NCBI RefSeq assembly: GCF_002584985.1
Contig: NZ_NUPZ01000014.1
Location: 35,899-99,898 of the forward strand
DNA: 64,000 nucleotides
Direction: 5' to 3'
DNA from: Bacillus sp. AFS029637
GTDB taxonomy: Bacteria; Bacillota; Bacilli; Bacillales; Bacillaceae_G
This document shows, piece by piece, positions 16,709 to 24,757 of this stretch. Each line of letters starts with the position of its first letter. The first letter of the stretch is position 1. The notes beneath the pieces were generated by a model that searched no databases, had not been told where the DNA came from, and was given only the letters and a program-made list of their open reading frames with translations. Both the position numbers and the translations under genes were made by a program.

Positions 16709-17425
16709 CTATAATTCAATTTTATTTCGAAGGCGTTTTACATAATTACGGCTGACTGGAATCGGTTGCTCATCATATCTATCTAAATACAAATTATATG
16801 TGCCATTATAATAAGGCTTCAATTCTTGTACATATGACATATTAATTAAATAGCTTTTATGCACACGTAAAAAATCATATACATTTAGCTTATTTTCTAA
16901 TTCCTGAAGTGTATATGTTGAAATATACTGATTATTTGTTGTATAAATGGAAACTGTTTTATTCTCTTTATTTTTACTTACATATACAATATTTTCCGGG
17001 AAGATATAGCGAATTCCCTCTTGGCCTTCTATCGGTAGCTTTCGTAAACAACTCTTTGCTCTCTCTCCTTGCTCTTTACCCATTCTATATAAAAGAAATT
17101 GTAAATCATCTTCACGAAATGGTCGTAGTAAATAATAAAATGCTTGGAAACGAAAAGCTGTAATGGACTCTTCTATATCTTCACCTACAAAAATAAATTT
17201 TGTATAGCAATTTACTTCCCGTAATAGACCCGCATATTCAAAACCAGTACCATCTAGTAATTTTGAATTTAAAAAAACAAAATCTGGTGTATGTTTTTTC
17301 ATCAAAAATAATGATTCTGTTCCCGTCTTTGCTTCAAAGCATTCTACATTTCGTATATTTTCAGTAAATGTTTCAGCTAAAACTTTTCGTTCTTCTGCAT
17401 TTTCCATGATTAGTAAAATTTTCAT
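16709..17425 (-). CDS. LytTR-family regulator with a degenerate receiver domain
   Basis: A 238-residue protein with a receiver-like domain (1-115) and a C-terminal LytTR DNA-binding domain (about 130-235, RVHKSYLINMSYVQELKPYYNGTY split over two stretches). The receiver lacks the phosphorylation residues: the acceptor position is Asn53 (FLNSKLLDG), the Thr position is Gly81, the Lys position is Arg101 (LLRPF), and the acidic pair near the N-terminus reads Met-Glu. LytT at 45982 has Asp54, Thr81 and Lys101 at the same places. ATG 17425 is preceded by AGGTGG. No kinase gene is adjacent. It lies 122 bases upstream of cstA, so it is the likely cstA regulator. Confidence 0.85.
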   Translation of the reverse strand: MKILLIMENAEERKVLAETFTENIRNVECFEAKTGTESLFLMKKHTPDFVFLNSKLLDGTGFEYAGLLREVNCYTKFIFVGEDIEESITAFRFQAFYYLLRPFREDDLQFLLYRMGKEQGERAKSCLRKLPIEGQEGIRYIFPENIVYVSKNKENKTVSIYTTNNQYISTYTLQELENKLNVYDFLRVHKSYLINMSYVQELKPYYNGTYNLYLDRYDEQPIPVSRNYVKRLRNKIEL

Positions 17426-17536
17426 TTCTTCAACCACCTAATTCTTTTCTCCGTATTTCCTGTTGTATACATTCGCTTTTATAAAAAATAATTCCTTTTT
17501 CTTACTATACCATGATTTATCTAAAAAAACAGAAAA

Positions 17537-17560
17537 AAGGAAACCATCACGGTTCCCTCT
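17537..17560 (-). terminator. Terminator after the NiaP-like gene
   Basis: On the minus strand GGGAACC / GGTTTCC form a 7-bp stem around GTGAT, followed by six T. It lies 75 bases after the NiaP-like stop codon, beyond repeat copy B. Confidence 0.75.
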
Positions 17561-17575
17561 GTTCTTTTATTCCGA

Positions 17576-17638
17576 CTGGTGCGGCCAATAATGAAATGAG
17601 CGGGGATAGATCACCCACTCATTAAAGTTTCACTTTAT
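17576..17638 (-). repeat. bcr-like dispersed repeat, copy B (short)
   Basis: Read on the minus strand it opens ATAAAGTGAAACTTTAATGA, then GTGGGTGA, a CCCCGCTCATT block and ATTATTGGCC. This matches the first third of the full element at 38873-39026 in reverse. The TAA stop of the NiaP-like gene (17635-17637) lies inside the repeat's terminal ATAAA. Confidence 0.7.
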
Positions 17639-18834
17639 ATTAATTCCCGTTGCTTCGTTTCTTGCCCAAGTACTATCACAGCAAAGACGCCAATTAAAAT
17701 TGATCCACAGAAAATCGTAAATATTAATGATAATGAAGCTTGTGAAGCAACTAAATATCCTACTAGTAGCGGCCCAAGAATACCACCAATACGGCCGAAT
17801 GCCGCTGCCATACCTGCACCTGTACCACGAATAACTGTTGGATACTGTTCAGGCGTATAAGCGTATAACGCACCCCAAGCACCTAAATTAAAGAAGGATA
17901 ATAACATACCCGCCACGATTAAAACTGTTAATGACTCTGCAATTCCAAACAAGTAAGCACTGCACGCTGTACCGATTAAATACGTAACTAACACAAATTT
18001 ACGACCAATACGTTCAATAAACCAAGCGGCAGTGAAATAACCTGGAAGTTGAGCTAATGTCATAATAAGTACATACTGGAAGCTTTTTATTAAACTAAAC
18101 CCTTTTAATACCATTACACTAGGTAACCAAAGGAACATTCCATAATAGGAAAAGACAACACAAAACCATAAAATCCATAGCATAATTGTAGCTTTACGAT
18201 ATTCTCCAGACCAAACTGACTTTATATTTTGGGTAACAGATGGTCTTTTTTCAGCCTTTTGGAATCTTGGAGAATCCGGCAAACTCCATCTTAAATATAA
18301 AGCATATATTGCTGGAACCGCACTCAATATCATCGCAACTTCCCAACCATATTTCGGGATAACAAAATACGAGATAAGGGCTGCAATTAGCCAGCCACCT
18401 GCCCAAAAACTTTCTAATAGCACAACAATTTTGCCTCGCTCATGTGCTTCAACACTTTCTGATACTAGTGTAGAGGCAACCGGCAACTCTCCGCCAAGTC
18501 CCATACCGATTAAAAATCGTAACACGAGGAACATCGCGAGTGTCGTCGTTAAAGCCGTTAAACCACTACCGATAGAAAATAGTAATAATGTAATAATAAA
18601 GACTGATTTCCGTCCTATTTTATCTGATAGTATTCCAAAAATAAGCGCCCCTACTGCCATACCAATTGAGTTAATGCTACCTATCCAGCCCATTTCCTGA
18701 CTCGTTAATCCCCACTCTTTTTGCAATGCTACCATTACAAATGAAAGCATTCCAACATCCATTGCATCAAATAACCATCCAAGCCCCGCTATACCAAGTA
18801 GCTTTCGCTTCGAAATTTCCTTTACCTTGCCCAC
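17635..18834 (-). CDS. niaP: MFS transporter, NiaP (YceI)-like, probable niacin uptake
   Basis: A 399-residue major facilitator with 12 predicted spans. It follows B. subtilis NiaP very closely as I remember it: ISKRKLLGIAGLGWLFDAMD at the start, FLIGMGLGGELPVASTLVSE, SYYGMFLWLPSVM, and LSFFNLGAWGALYAYTPEQYP. Niacin or a related aromatic acid is the probable substrate, feeding NAD synthesis. The start codon is GTG 18834 behind AAGGAGG. The stop codon is provided by repeat copy B. A palindromic region upstream (18847-18885) could bind the NAD-synthesis repressor NiaR, which would support the assignment. Confidence 0.8.
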   Translation of the reverse strand: MGKVKEISKRKLLGIAGLGWLFDAMDVGMLSFVMVALQKEWGLTSQEMGWIGSINSIGMAVGALIFGILSDKIGRKSVFIITLLLFSIGSGLTALTTTLAMFLVLRFLIGMGLGGELPVASTLVSESVEAHERGKIVVLLESFWAGGWLIAALISYFVIPKYGWEVAMILSAVPAIYALYLRWSLPDSPRFQKAEKRPSVTQNIKSVWSGEYRKATIMLWILWFCVVFSYYGMFLWLPSVMVLKGFSLIKSFQYVLIMTLAQLPGYFTAAWFIERIGRKFVLVTYLIGTACSAYLFGIAESLTVLIVAGMLLSFFNLGAWGALYAYTPEQYPTVIRGTGAGMAAAFGRIGGILGPLLVGYLVASQASLSLIFTIFCGSILIGVFAVIVLGQETKQRELI

Positions 18835-18846
18835 AAGAAGTCCTCC

Positions 18847-18885
18847 TTACACAGCTGTCTTTACACATCATTTTACATGTGTGAA
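18847..18885 (-). promoter_or_regulatory. Inverted repeat in the NiaP-like promoter, possible NiaR operator
   Basis: The region holds ACACAT-(8)-ATGTGT (18863-18882) next to ACAGCTGTCTTTACACA. A weak promoter (TTTACT, 17-base spacer, TAAAAT) would place the repeat over its -10. The CTGTCTTTACA string resembles NiaR sites as I remember them; this is inference from memory. Confidence 0.3.
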
Positions 18886-18969
18886 TTGTATAAGTAAAAT
18901 ACTTTCGTTTAAAAAAATTCTCCTTCATCATTCCCGAGAAATAAAATATTTATCAAAAATGAACAAATA

Positions 18970-18999
18970 AAAAAAGTAGCGATATTCCGCTACTTTTTT
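18970..18999 (-). terminator. Terminator overlapping the tagA stop codon
   Basis: AAAAAAGTAGCG / CGCTACTTTTTT, a 12-bp perfect stem with a 6-base loop. The TAG stop of tagA sits in the ascending stem, and a further T-rich run follows on the minus strand. Confidence 0.85.
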
Positions 19000-19730
19000 G
19001 AACGCATTACTTCTTTTAAAAATTCCGCTAATACTAACTGACGGCGCCAACGTGTTGGATTACTACATAATCTATAAAACCATTCTAAGTTAATAGCTTG
19101 AATCCATTTTGGCGCACGTTTTACCTCTCCAGCCCATACATCTAAACTTCCACCTACTCCAACAGCCATTTTCGTTTCTAAACGCTGCTTATTCGTTTGG
19201 ATGAAGTTCTCTTGTCTTGGGAAACCAAGTGCAACAAGCAGTAAGTCTGGTTTTGCCTCTTGAATGCGAGAAACAATATTCTCTTCTTCTTCTTGTTTAA
19301 AATACCCATCTTGTGTACCTACAATAGATACCGCTGAATATGTCTTCGTTAAATGCTCCGCTGCAGCTTGTACAACATGCGGTTTTGCACCTAGTAAGAA
19401 AACCGATACTGGTTTATTCTCTTCTGATAACTTCGCAAATAAATTACACATTAAATCAAAACCTGCTACACGTTCTTTTAAAGGTGTACCAAGCATACCA
19501 CTTGCTTTTACAACTCCAATACCATCAGGTGTAATTAAATCTGTATTTAATAATGTTTTATGGAACTTTTCATCCTTTTTTGCGCACATAACAATTTCCG
19601 GATTTGCTGTTACTACCTGAAAAGTATGAGCTCGCTCCAATTCTAATTGTTTCTTTAAATATTGGATCGTTTCATCCATTGTCATTGTGGAGAAAGGGAC
19701 ACCTAAAATATCAACCTTTTGTACTTCCAT
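18990..19730 (-). CDS. tagA: WecB/TagA/CpsF-family glycosyltransferase (probable N-acetylmannosaminyltransferase)
   Basis: This GT26 enzyme of 246 residues transfers ManNAc onto undecaprenyl-PP-GlcNAc, the first committed step of wall teichoic acid or, in the B. cereus group, of secondary wall polysaccharide linkage units. Family residues are Thr41 (TANPEIVM), Asp69 (LITPDGIGVV, catalytic base region), Arg87 (KERVAGFD) and Gln173 (GFPRQENF). The C-terminal WRRQLVLAEFLKEV resembles the membrane-docking appendage. It follows the GT4 gene by 15 bases, so the two form one operon. Which polymer is primed cannot be told from the sequence. Confidence 0.85.
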   Translation of the reverse strand: MEVQKVDILGVPFSTMTMDETIQYLKKQLELERAHTFQVVTANPEIVMCAKKDEKFHKTLLNTDLITPDGIGVVKASGMLGTPLKERVAGFDLMCNLFAKLSEENKPVSVFLLGAKPHVVQAAAEHLTKTYSAVSIVGTQDGYFKQEEEENIVSRIQEAKPDLLLVALGFPRQENFIQTNKQRLETKMAVGVGGSLDVWAGEVKRAPKWIQAINLEWFYRLCSNPTRWRRQLVLAEFLKEVMRSKK

Positions 19731-19745
19731 AATTAACTATCCTCT

Positions 19746-20846
19746 CTATTTCAATAAAAGTTTTTTATATGCATTACGAGTATCTTCATACAAATTCTTT
19801 AGTGAGAAATGAGTAGATGCATGATTATATAAACGATTTCCCATCGCTTCTAATTCATTATTCAACCATTTTTCATACGCATTTTCTAATGCGCTTGCTA
19901 ACGAATCTGCATCACCAATTGGTACAATCCATCCATACGTATCATCAACTATTAACTTGCTCATATCACCTACATTTGTTGCAATAGATGTTAGGCGTTG
20001 ATTCGCCGCTTCTAATAAAACAAGAGGGAAACTTTCACTATAAGAGGTTAACAAATTAATGTGTGCAGATGCATATAATTCTTTTGAATCTGTACGAAAA
20101 CCTAGAAAAATCACCTTATCCTCTAAGCCTTTTTGTTTCACCATCTCTTTTAGTTCTGCTTCTATAGGTCCATCACCAAGTAAGAGCACCTTTATATTTG
20201 GAATTTTAGTTTTTTGTAACGCTTCAAATAAAATGTTATGGCCTTTAACAGGATGAAGACGTGCCACTTGGATGGCCGTAAATACTCCTTCGCCGATGCC
20301 AAATTCACTCTTATCATAAGGCTTTGCTGGAGTGTTATCATACTCGATTCCGTTATAAACGGTACAAATTTTCTCTTCTGGTACACCAAGTTTCATTATA
20401 TTTTCTTTGAAATTTTCCGTAATTGCAAAGAACAAATCTACCTTCCTGAAAGAACGTAAATTTAACTTCGTAAATACCCATCCCTTTAATCCTCTCTTCA
20501 TAAAATCCAAAGTTGGATCACTGTGGACAGTCATTATCCATTTCGCTTTTATACCTTTTTTCAAGAGGGAGAGATAGAAATTTGCTCGTGCGCCATGTGT
20601 ATGCACAATGTCAAATTGGTTTTCATTAATAAATGCCTTTATTTTTGAAAGAATTGATAGGTCGTACCGAGATGATTGAGTAAAAACATGTACTTGAATA
20701 CCGAGGTCCCTCGCCTCTCTAGCGATCGCACCTTCTTCAAATACCATTAATTCCACTTCTTCCTTTGAAAATTGAGATAAAAGTGAAATAATATGTGTTT
20801 TTCCCCCACCTTCTTCTGCACCAGCATTCATATGCAACACTTTCAT
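19746..20846 (-). CDS. Glycosyltransferase family 4
   Basis: A 366-residue GT-B enzyme. The N-terminal domain opens MKVLHMNAGAEEGGGKTHI, with DIVHTHGARANFY in the acceptor half. The C-terminal domain carries the nucleotide-sugar region: VARLHPVKGHNILFEAL, LLGDGP, and SYSESFPLVLLEAANQ (the E-x7-E motif). The sugar and linkage are unknown. It is directly upstream of tagA and downstream of the O-antigen-ligase-like gene, separated from the latter by a terminator hairpin. It is a cytoplasmic enzyme that presumably extends a lipid-linked wall or capsule oligosaccharide. Confidence 0.85.
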   Translation of the reverse strand: MKVLHMNAGAEEGGGKTHIISLLSQFSKEEVELMVFEEGAIAREARDLGIQVHVFTQSSRYDLSILSKIKAFINENQFDIVHTHGARANFYLSLLKKGIKAKWIMTVHSDPTLDFMKRGLKGWVFTKLNLRSFRKVDLFFAITENFKENIMKLGVPEEKICTVYNGIEYDNTPAKPYDKSEFGIGEGVFTAIQVARLHPVKGHNILFEALQKTKIPNIKVLLLGDGPIEAELKEMVKQKGLEDKVIFLGFRTDSKELYASAHINLLTSYSESFPLVLLEAANQRLTSIATNVGDMSKLIVDDTYGWIVPIGDADSLASALENAYEKWLNNELEAMGNRLYNHASTHFSLKNLYEDTRNAYKKLLLK

Positions 20847-20884
20847 TTCTTACATCCCCCATTTTTCTTTTTATTTACTCTAAC

Positions 20885-20919
20885 AAAATAAAAGCTAACA
20901 TATGCTAGCTTTTATTTTT
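20885..20919 (-). terminator. Terminator after the O-antigen-ligase-like gene
   Basis: AAAATAAAAGCTA / TAGCTTTTATTTT, a 13-bp perfect stem with an 8-base loop. It lies 4 bases after the upstream gene's stop codon and before the GT4 gene, so the GT4-tagA pair may depend on read-through or its own weak promoter. Confidence 0.75.
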
Positions 20920-20922
20920 CTA

Positions 20923-22329
20923 TCATTCAATTTCCAAGTCAACTATTAAATATGCCATGATTAATACTAAATAGAAACTTACTCCCGGTGACATTAAAAT
21001 ATGACCAGCTATAAATGAAATACCTAATCCGAGAAGTATCGATGCAATCACCATTGCATATTTCACTGTGAATACTTGTCTAAATTTAGTAAATACACAT
21101 ACGATAAATTTAATACCAAAGTATAAGAATGGAATTACAAGTAAAATGAACCCTATGATTCCAAAAGAATAGAACCAATCGTGGAAGTCACGTTCAATTA
21201 ATTTCGGCTCTGCTTTATAGTTACCAGCATAACCCATACCTAATAATTTTTGAGACGTTGGGGCTTCTTTATAGAAGTCTTTATACATTTGCTCAAATAA
21301 TTGACGCCCACTAAAAATAATAGCTTGTGTTTCTTCTTTTTTCTCTGCAACTTTCTCTTTTTCTTTTTCTTTCTCTTTTTCTTTCTCTGTAACAGGAGGT
21401 TTATGCTCTTTGCCTGCTCCCGGCTCTTTTTTCTTCTCTTCCTTTTTCGCAGTCTGTTGGTCTTCAATTAATTGAACGTGAATACCCATATTTTTCAAGA
21501 ATGGTGAAAAAGGTGTATACGCCATAATTCCTACAAAAACGGTCATTGCAATAAAACCGTTTAATAAATATATATTTTTCTTTCCTTTTTTACCTTGTGT
21601 AAAGGCTTGAATAAAGCACATAACAACTGCAATAGCCATTGTTGCATAAATTGCGCCTACGCCAACCTTCGTACCAACTGCAAATAATGAAAAAACAACT
21701 AAAATGGAAGGAATCCAGTAGTATATTTTTCCCATACTTTTTGTTTTTTCAATTGAATATAAAACAACAATCGGACACATGATCGCTAAAATAGATCCTA
21801 ACTCATTGCCTGCATAAAACCAGCCACGTGATCCTAACTTTAACCACTCATAATTATTGTAATCTGTTCCTGTTGCAATCGAAACTACCATTACTACTCC
21901 AATAATTAATGATGCATACGTAACATAGTCACGCATTTTCGAATGGCCTTTTTCCTTTAACGATTTAAAAACAAATACATAGCAAGTAAGCATAACAAAT
22001 GGATATAATGCTTTTGCTATAAACTTGATTTCTTCTGTAAGTACCATAGGATCCTTTGTAAATTTATTATTTACCAATCCAATGGTGAAAACTATTCCAA
22101 CTAGAATTATATACGCTATATATTTTATATTTCCCTTTTTCTTCGTTTGAATTAAAATATATATTCCACCTAAAAACATAACGAATAAGCGTGTAATAAC
22201 CCCAATAGTCGTATCAATTTTTAGAACCATTATACAGAATGCCGTAAGCAAATCTAAAATTGGTTGCAACAAAATAAAGATTAGTAGAAAATTTTCAAAT
22301 TTATTACTCTTACCATTTTCGCTTAACAT
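20923..22329 (-). CDS. O-antigen ligase/polymerase-family membrane protein with a Lys-Glu-rich loop
   Basis: A 468-residue polytopic protein of the WaaL/Wzy/TuaE-like superfamily, probably joining or polymerising lipid-linked surface glycans outside the membrane. About ten hydrophobic spans are visible; SRGWFYAGNELGSILAIMCP and the late ERDFHDWFYSFGIIGF, with its His-Asp, resemble the catalytic loop region of this family. A highly charged insert (residues 294-334), including a run of Glu-Lys dipeptides at 315-326, interrupts the extracellular loop. ATG 22329 is preceded by GGAGG. It is first in the minus-strand order ligase, GT4, tagA. Confidence 0.78.
   Translation of the reverse strand: MLSENGKSNKFENFLLIFILLQPILDLLTAFCIMVLKIDTTIGVITRLFVMFLGGIYILIQTKKKGNIKYIAYIILVGIVFTIGLVNNKFTKDPMVLTEEIKFIAKALYPFVMLTCYVFVFKSLKEKGHSKMRDYVTYASLIIGVVMVVSIATGTDYNNYEWLKLGSRGWFYAGNELGSILAIMCPIVVLYSIEKTKSMGKIYYWIPSILVVFSLFAVGTKVGVGAIYATMAIAVVMCFIQAFTQGKKGKKNIYLLNGFIAMTVFVGIMAYTPFSPFLKNMGIHVQLIEDQQTAKKEEKKKEPGAGKEHKPPVTEKEKEKEKEKEKVAEKKEETQAIIFSGRQLFEQMYKDFYKEAPTSQKLLGMGYAGNYKAEPKLIERDFHDWFYSFGIIGFILLVIPFLYFGIKFIVCVFTKFRQVFTVKYAMVIASILLGLGISFIAGHILMSPGVSFYLVLIMAYLIVDLEIE
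21352..21387 (-). repeat. Short tandem repeat encoding (Glu-Lys)n
   Basis: About six copies of a 6-base GARAAR unit encode residues 315-326 of the ligase-like protein in phase, with synonymous variation. Because the unit is a multiple of three, copy-number slippage would change loop length without a frameshift. Confidence 0.7.
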
Positions 22330-22533
22330 TTAGAACCTCCATAACTATTACCTAATTTCAATCTATACAGTTTATACTTTTTTATTGTCTCAAATATTTA
22401 TTATAACATATATTTTTCAATTAAACGTCTCACATTTCTCCCTCAATTTACCTTATAGAAAAAAAGCAAATTTGTATTTCCAAGCGCTTTCTTTTCTCAT
22501 TTTTTCTTTTTTTCTGCATGTAACGAAAATGCA

Positions 22534-22562
22534 TTGTTATTTACATAACTTTAGTGTATATT
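22534..22562 (+). promoter_or_regulatory. Candidate promoter for the TRIC-type channel gene
   Basis: TTGTTA at 22534-22539, 17-base spacer, TATATT at 22557-22562, 39 bases before the start codon. Confidence 0.4.
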
Positions 22563-22601
22563 TTTTCTCTGGAACATCTTTAGGAGGAAGGGATTACAGC
22601 C

Positions 22602-23234
22602 ATGTTATTAATCGACATATTTACGTTTCTTGGCATTATCGCCGCTGCTATTTCCGGTACATTAGTTGGTTTAAAAAAAGATTTAGATTTATTCGGTGTC
22701 CTTTGTTTAGCCGTAGCTACTGCGCTCGGCGGCGGTATTATTCGTGATATTATGATCGGTAACCTGCCTCCTGTCGCATTTGTAAAACCCATTTACTTTT
22801 TCGTAAGCGTATTATCGGCATTATTTACTTGTATGTTTTTTGAACGTATTAATAAGCTTCAAGTCGTTATTATGCTTTCTGATGCTGTTGGCTTAGGTGT
22901 TTTTACAGCTATTGGTGCAAATGCGGCAATGTCACATCACGTTGACGCCTCGTTTTTAGTCGTTTCAATGGGAGTCATTACAGGTATTGGAGGCGGTATT
23001 TTGCGTGACATTTGCGCTCAAGATATCCCTTATGTATTCCGAAAAGAGATTTACGCAATCGCTTCTATCTTGGGAGCAATTAGCTTCCTAATCACACATG
23101 CAATGGGCGCACACGTGTTAGCTTTCTATGTTTGTTTATTAGTAACATTCGTTATTCGTGTCGTCACTGTAATATATAATGTGCATTTCCCAGTTTTCTT
23201 TAAAACACATGCTAAAATTAATAAAAGCCATTAA
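22602..23234 (+). CDS. TRIC/UPF0126-family membrane protein (YvgT/YicG-like)
   Basis: A 210-residue protein with seven predicted spans built as two similar halves, each with a glycine-rich turn: GGGIIRDIMIG near 45-55 and GGGILRDICAQ near 130-140. This is the trimeric intracellular cation-channel / glycine-transporter-like family. Bacterial relatives of this fold form potassium-permeable trimers, but the physiological substrate here is unknown. AGGAGGAAGGGA precedes the ATG. It is monocistronic with a hairpin directly after the stop codon. Confidence 0.82.
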   Translation: MLLIDIFTFLGIIAAAISGTLVGLKKDLDLFGVLCLAVATALGGGIIRDIMIGNLPPVAFVKPIYFFVSVLSALFTCMFFERINKLQVVIMLSDAVGLGVFTAIGANAAMSHHVDASFLVVSMGVITGIGGGILRDICAQDIPYVFRKEIYAIASILGAISFLITHAMGAHVLAFYVCLLVTFVIRVVTVIYNVHFPVFFKTHAKINKSH

Positions 23235-23260
23235 GAGAATTCTGCATAGAATTCTCTTAA
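23231..23260 (+). terminator. Hairpin after the TRIC-type gene
   Basis: TTAAGAGAATTC / GAATTCTCTTAA, 12 perfect pairs with a 6-base loop, then TTTATAT. It overlaps the stop codon. Confidence 0.65.
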
Positions 23261-23331
23261 TTTATATACTATTCTATACATCAATGTAGAATAATTATAT
23301 ATAAGGATATATAATTATATAAGACAAAAAA

Positions 23332-23346
23332 TGAAAACGCTTTACA
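23332..23346 (+). promoter_or_regulatory. Weak cre-like site before hemAT
   Basis: TGAAAACGCTTTACA resembles the CcpA operator but has an extra base before the final CA. It lies between the likely promoter region and the ribosome site. It needs a CcpA-binding test. Confidence 0.3.
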
Positions 23347-23362
23347 AACAGGAGGCAGAACA

Positions 23363-24664
23363 ATGCTTGGGGTTTTTAAAAAACATACTACTAAAACAAG
23401 CGATAGTATAATTGAATTAAGTAAGGATAAACAAATAATATTTAACATTCCTGCTAATTCTGAACTAAAAATCCAAATGGATATGCTACATATTTCAAAA
23501 GAAGATTTACAAATTGTTAAAGTACTACAACCCTTTATCTATGAGGAGATAGATTGGATTACGGAAAAGTTCTATACCAATATTACAAAACAACCTAATT
23601 TAATCGATGTTATTGAACGTTACAGCTCTATTCCAAAACTAAAACAAACTTTAAAAACACATATAAAAGAATTATTCAGCGGAAATATGCACGAAGATTT
23701 TATTGAACAACGTGTTAGAATTGCCAAAAGGCATGTGCAAATTGGTTTACATAGAAAGTGGTATACTGCTGCTTATCAAGAATTATTCCGCTCTATCATG
23801 AAGATTTTACAAACAAAAATTACAACAATCGAGGATTTTTCTCATTCTATAAATGTAATAAATAAATTATTCACTCTTGAACAAGAACTTGTTCTTGCTG
23901 CTTATGAAGCGGAGTATGAAAGAATACAAAAAGAACACGAAAAAGAAAAAGAAATAACAGCTATGACAATTACACATATCGCAACAGAACTAGCATCTGT
24001 ATCTGAAAAAACGAACTCTTCTATTCAAAAATTAACCGCTAAATCGGAAACGATTGTAGAAATCGCTAAAACAGGTACATCATTAGCTACAACATCGGAA
24101 GAAAAAGCGAATAAGGGTAAAGAACAATTAAATCAGCAAAACAAACGAATGGAATCCATTCAAACGAATATGGAAACCATTATTACAGATACTCATGAAC
24201 TTCTCGATATTTCTAACAAAATTAACGAAATTATAGATATCGTAAAATCAATTGCAGAGCAAACAAATTTACTAGCACTAAATGCTGCTATTGAATCTGC
24301 ACGTGCTGGAGAATTTGGTAAAGGCTTTTCTGTTGTAGCCGGAGAAATTCGCAAGTTATCTGAGCAAACGAAAGAATCTATATTTAACGTTACAAAACTC
24401 GTTGAAAAAACAAATGAACAGATTACTCGTGTCTCTTCTTCCGTAAAGCAAATTAGCTCTCTCGTTTCTGAAGGAACAGATAGTATGTATGCAACAGATC
24501 AATACTTCCAAGAAATCGTAAACGACATGTCTAACTCAAAAGAACAGAATAAAAAAATTGAAAATGAGTTGGAAACTATTTCACAAGTAATGAAGAGTAT
24601 TCAAGACGATTCTTCAAAAATGGCCCTAACAGCTGATAGTTTACAGCTAGAATTAAACCGATAA
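23363..24664 (+). CDS. hemAT: HemAT: globin-coupled heme aerotaxis transducer
   Basis: This soluble oxygen sensor signals to CheA. The globin domain (about 20-180) has the proximal heme ligand His124 ([15 protein letters not shown]) and Tyr71 (EKFYTNI), matching His123 and Tyr70 of B. subtilis HemAT. The methyl-accepting signalling domain (about 220-430) has the hairpin tip [20 protein letters not shown]. There is no membrane segment. The length of 433 residues equals the family's. AGGAGG precedes the ATG. The TAA stop lies in repeat copy C. It is monocistronic. Confidence 0.95.
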   Translation: MLGVFKKHTTKTSDSIIELSKDKQIIFNIPANSELKIQMDMLHISKEDLQIVKVLQPFIYEEIDWITEKFYTNITKQPNLIDVIERYSSIPKLKQTLKTHIKELFSGNMHEDFIEQRVRIAKRHVQIGLHRKWYTAAYQELFRSIMKILQTKITTIEDFSHSINVINKLFTLEQELVLAAYEAEYERIQKEHEKEKEITAMTITHIATELASVSEKTNSSIQKLTAKSETIVEIAKTGTSLATTSEEKANKGKEQLNQQNKRMESIQTNMETIITDTHELLDISNKINEIIDIVKSIAEQTNLLALNAAIESARAGEFGKGFSVVAGEIRKLSEQTKESIFNVTKLVEKTNEQITRVSSSVKQISSLVSEGTDSMYATDQYFQEIVNDMSNSKEQNKKIENELETISQVMKSIQDDSSKMALTADSLQLELNR

Positions 24665-24717
24665 GGTAAAACGTAGGTCAGTGGCGATCATTCATCCCAC
24701 TGACAACTAGCCCTCTC
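24661..24717 (+). repeat. bcr-like dispersed repeat, copy C (degenerate)
   Basis: ATAAGGTAAAACGTAGGTCA, then GTGGCGAT, CATCCCACTGAC, AACTAGCCCTC. These are the same ordered blocks as the other copies, with several substitutions. The hemAT stop codon (24662-24664) is the TAA of its first five bases. Confidence 0.6.
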
Positions 24718-24728
24718 CTTCCATCAAC

Positions 24729-24757
24729 AAAAAAAGAATCCGAAATGGATTCTTTTT
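24729..24757 (-). terminator. Terminator of the GT-C-like gene at 24756-26069
   Basis: AAAAAAGAATCC / GGATTCTTTTT, 11-12 bp stem, 5-base loop, on the minus strand followed by a T-rich run. It lies between convergent genes and can serve both. Confidence 0.8.

Noticed and set aside
21240-21467. Lys/Arg-rich 75-codon frame
   Set aside because: It is the out-of-frame reading of the Glu-Lys repeat in the ligase-like gene.
22476-22492. CCAAGCGCTTTC as a cre site before the TRIC-type gene
   Set aside because: At least two consensus positions fail and it lies well upstream of the candidate promoter.
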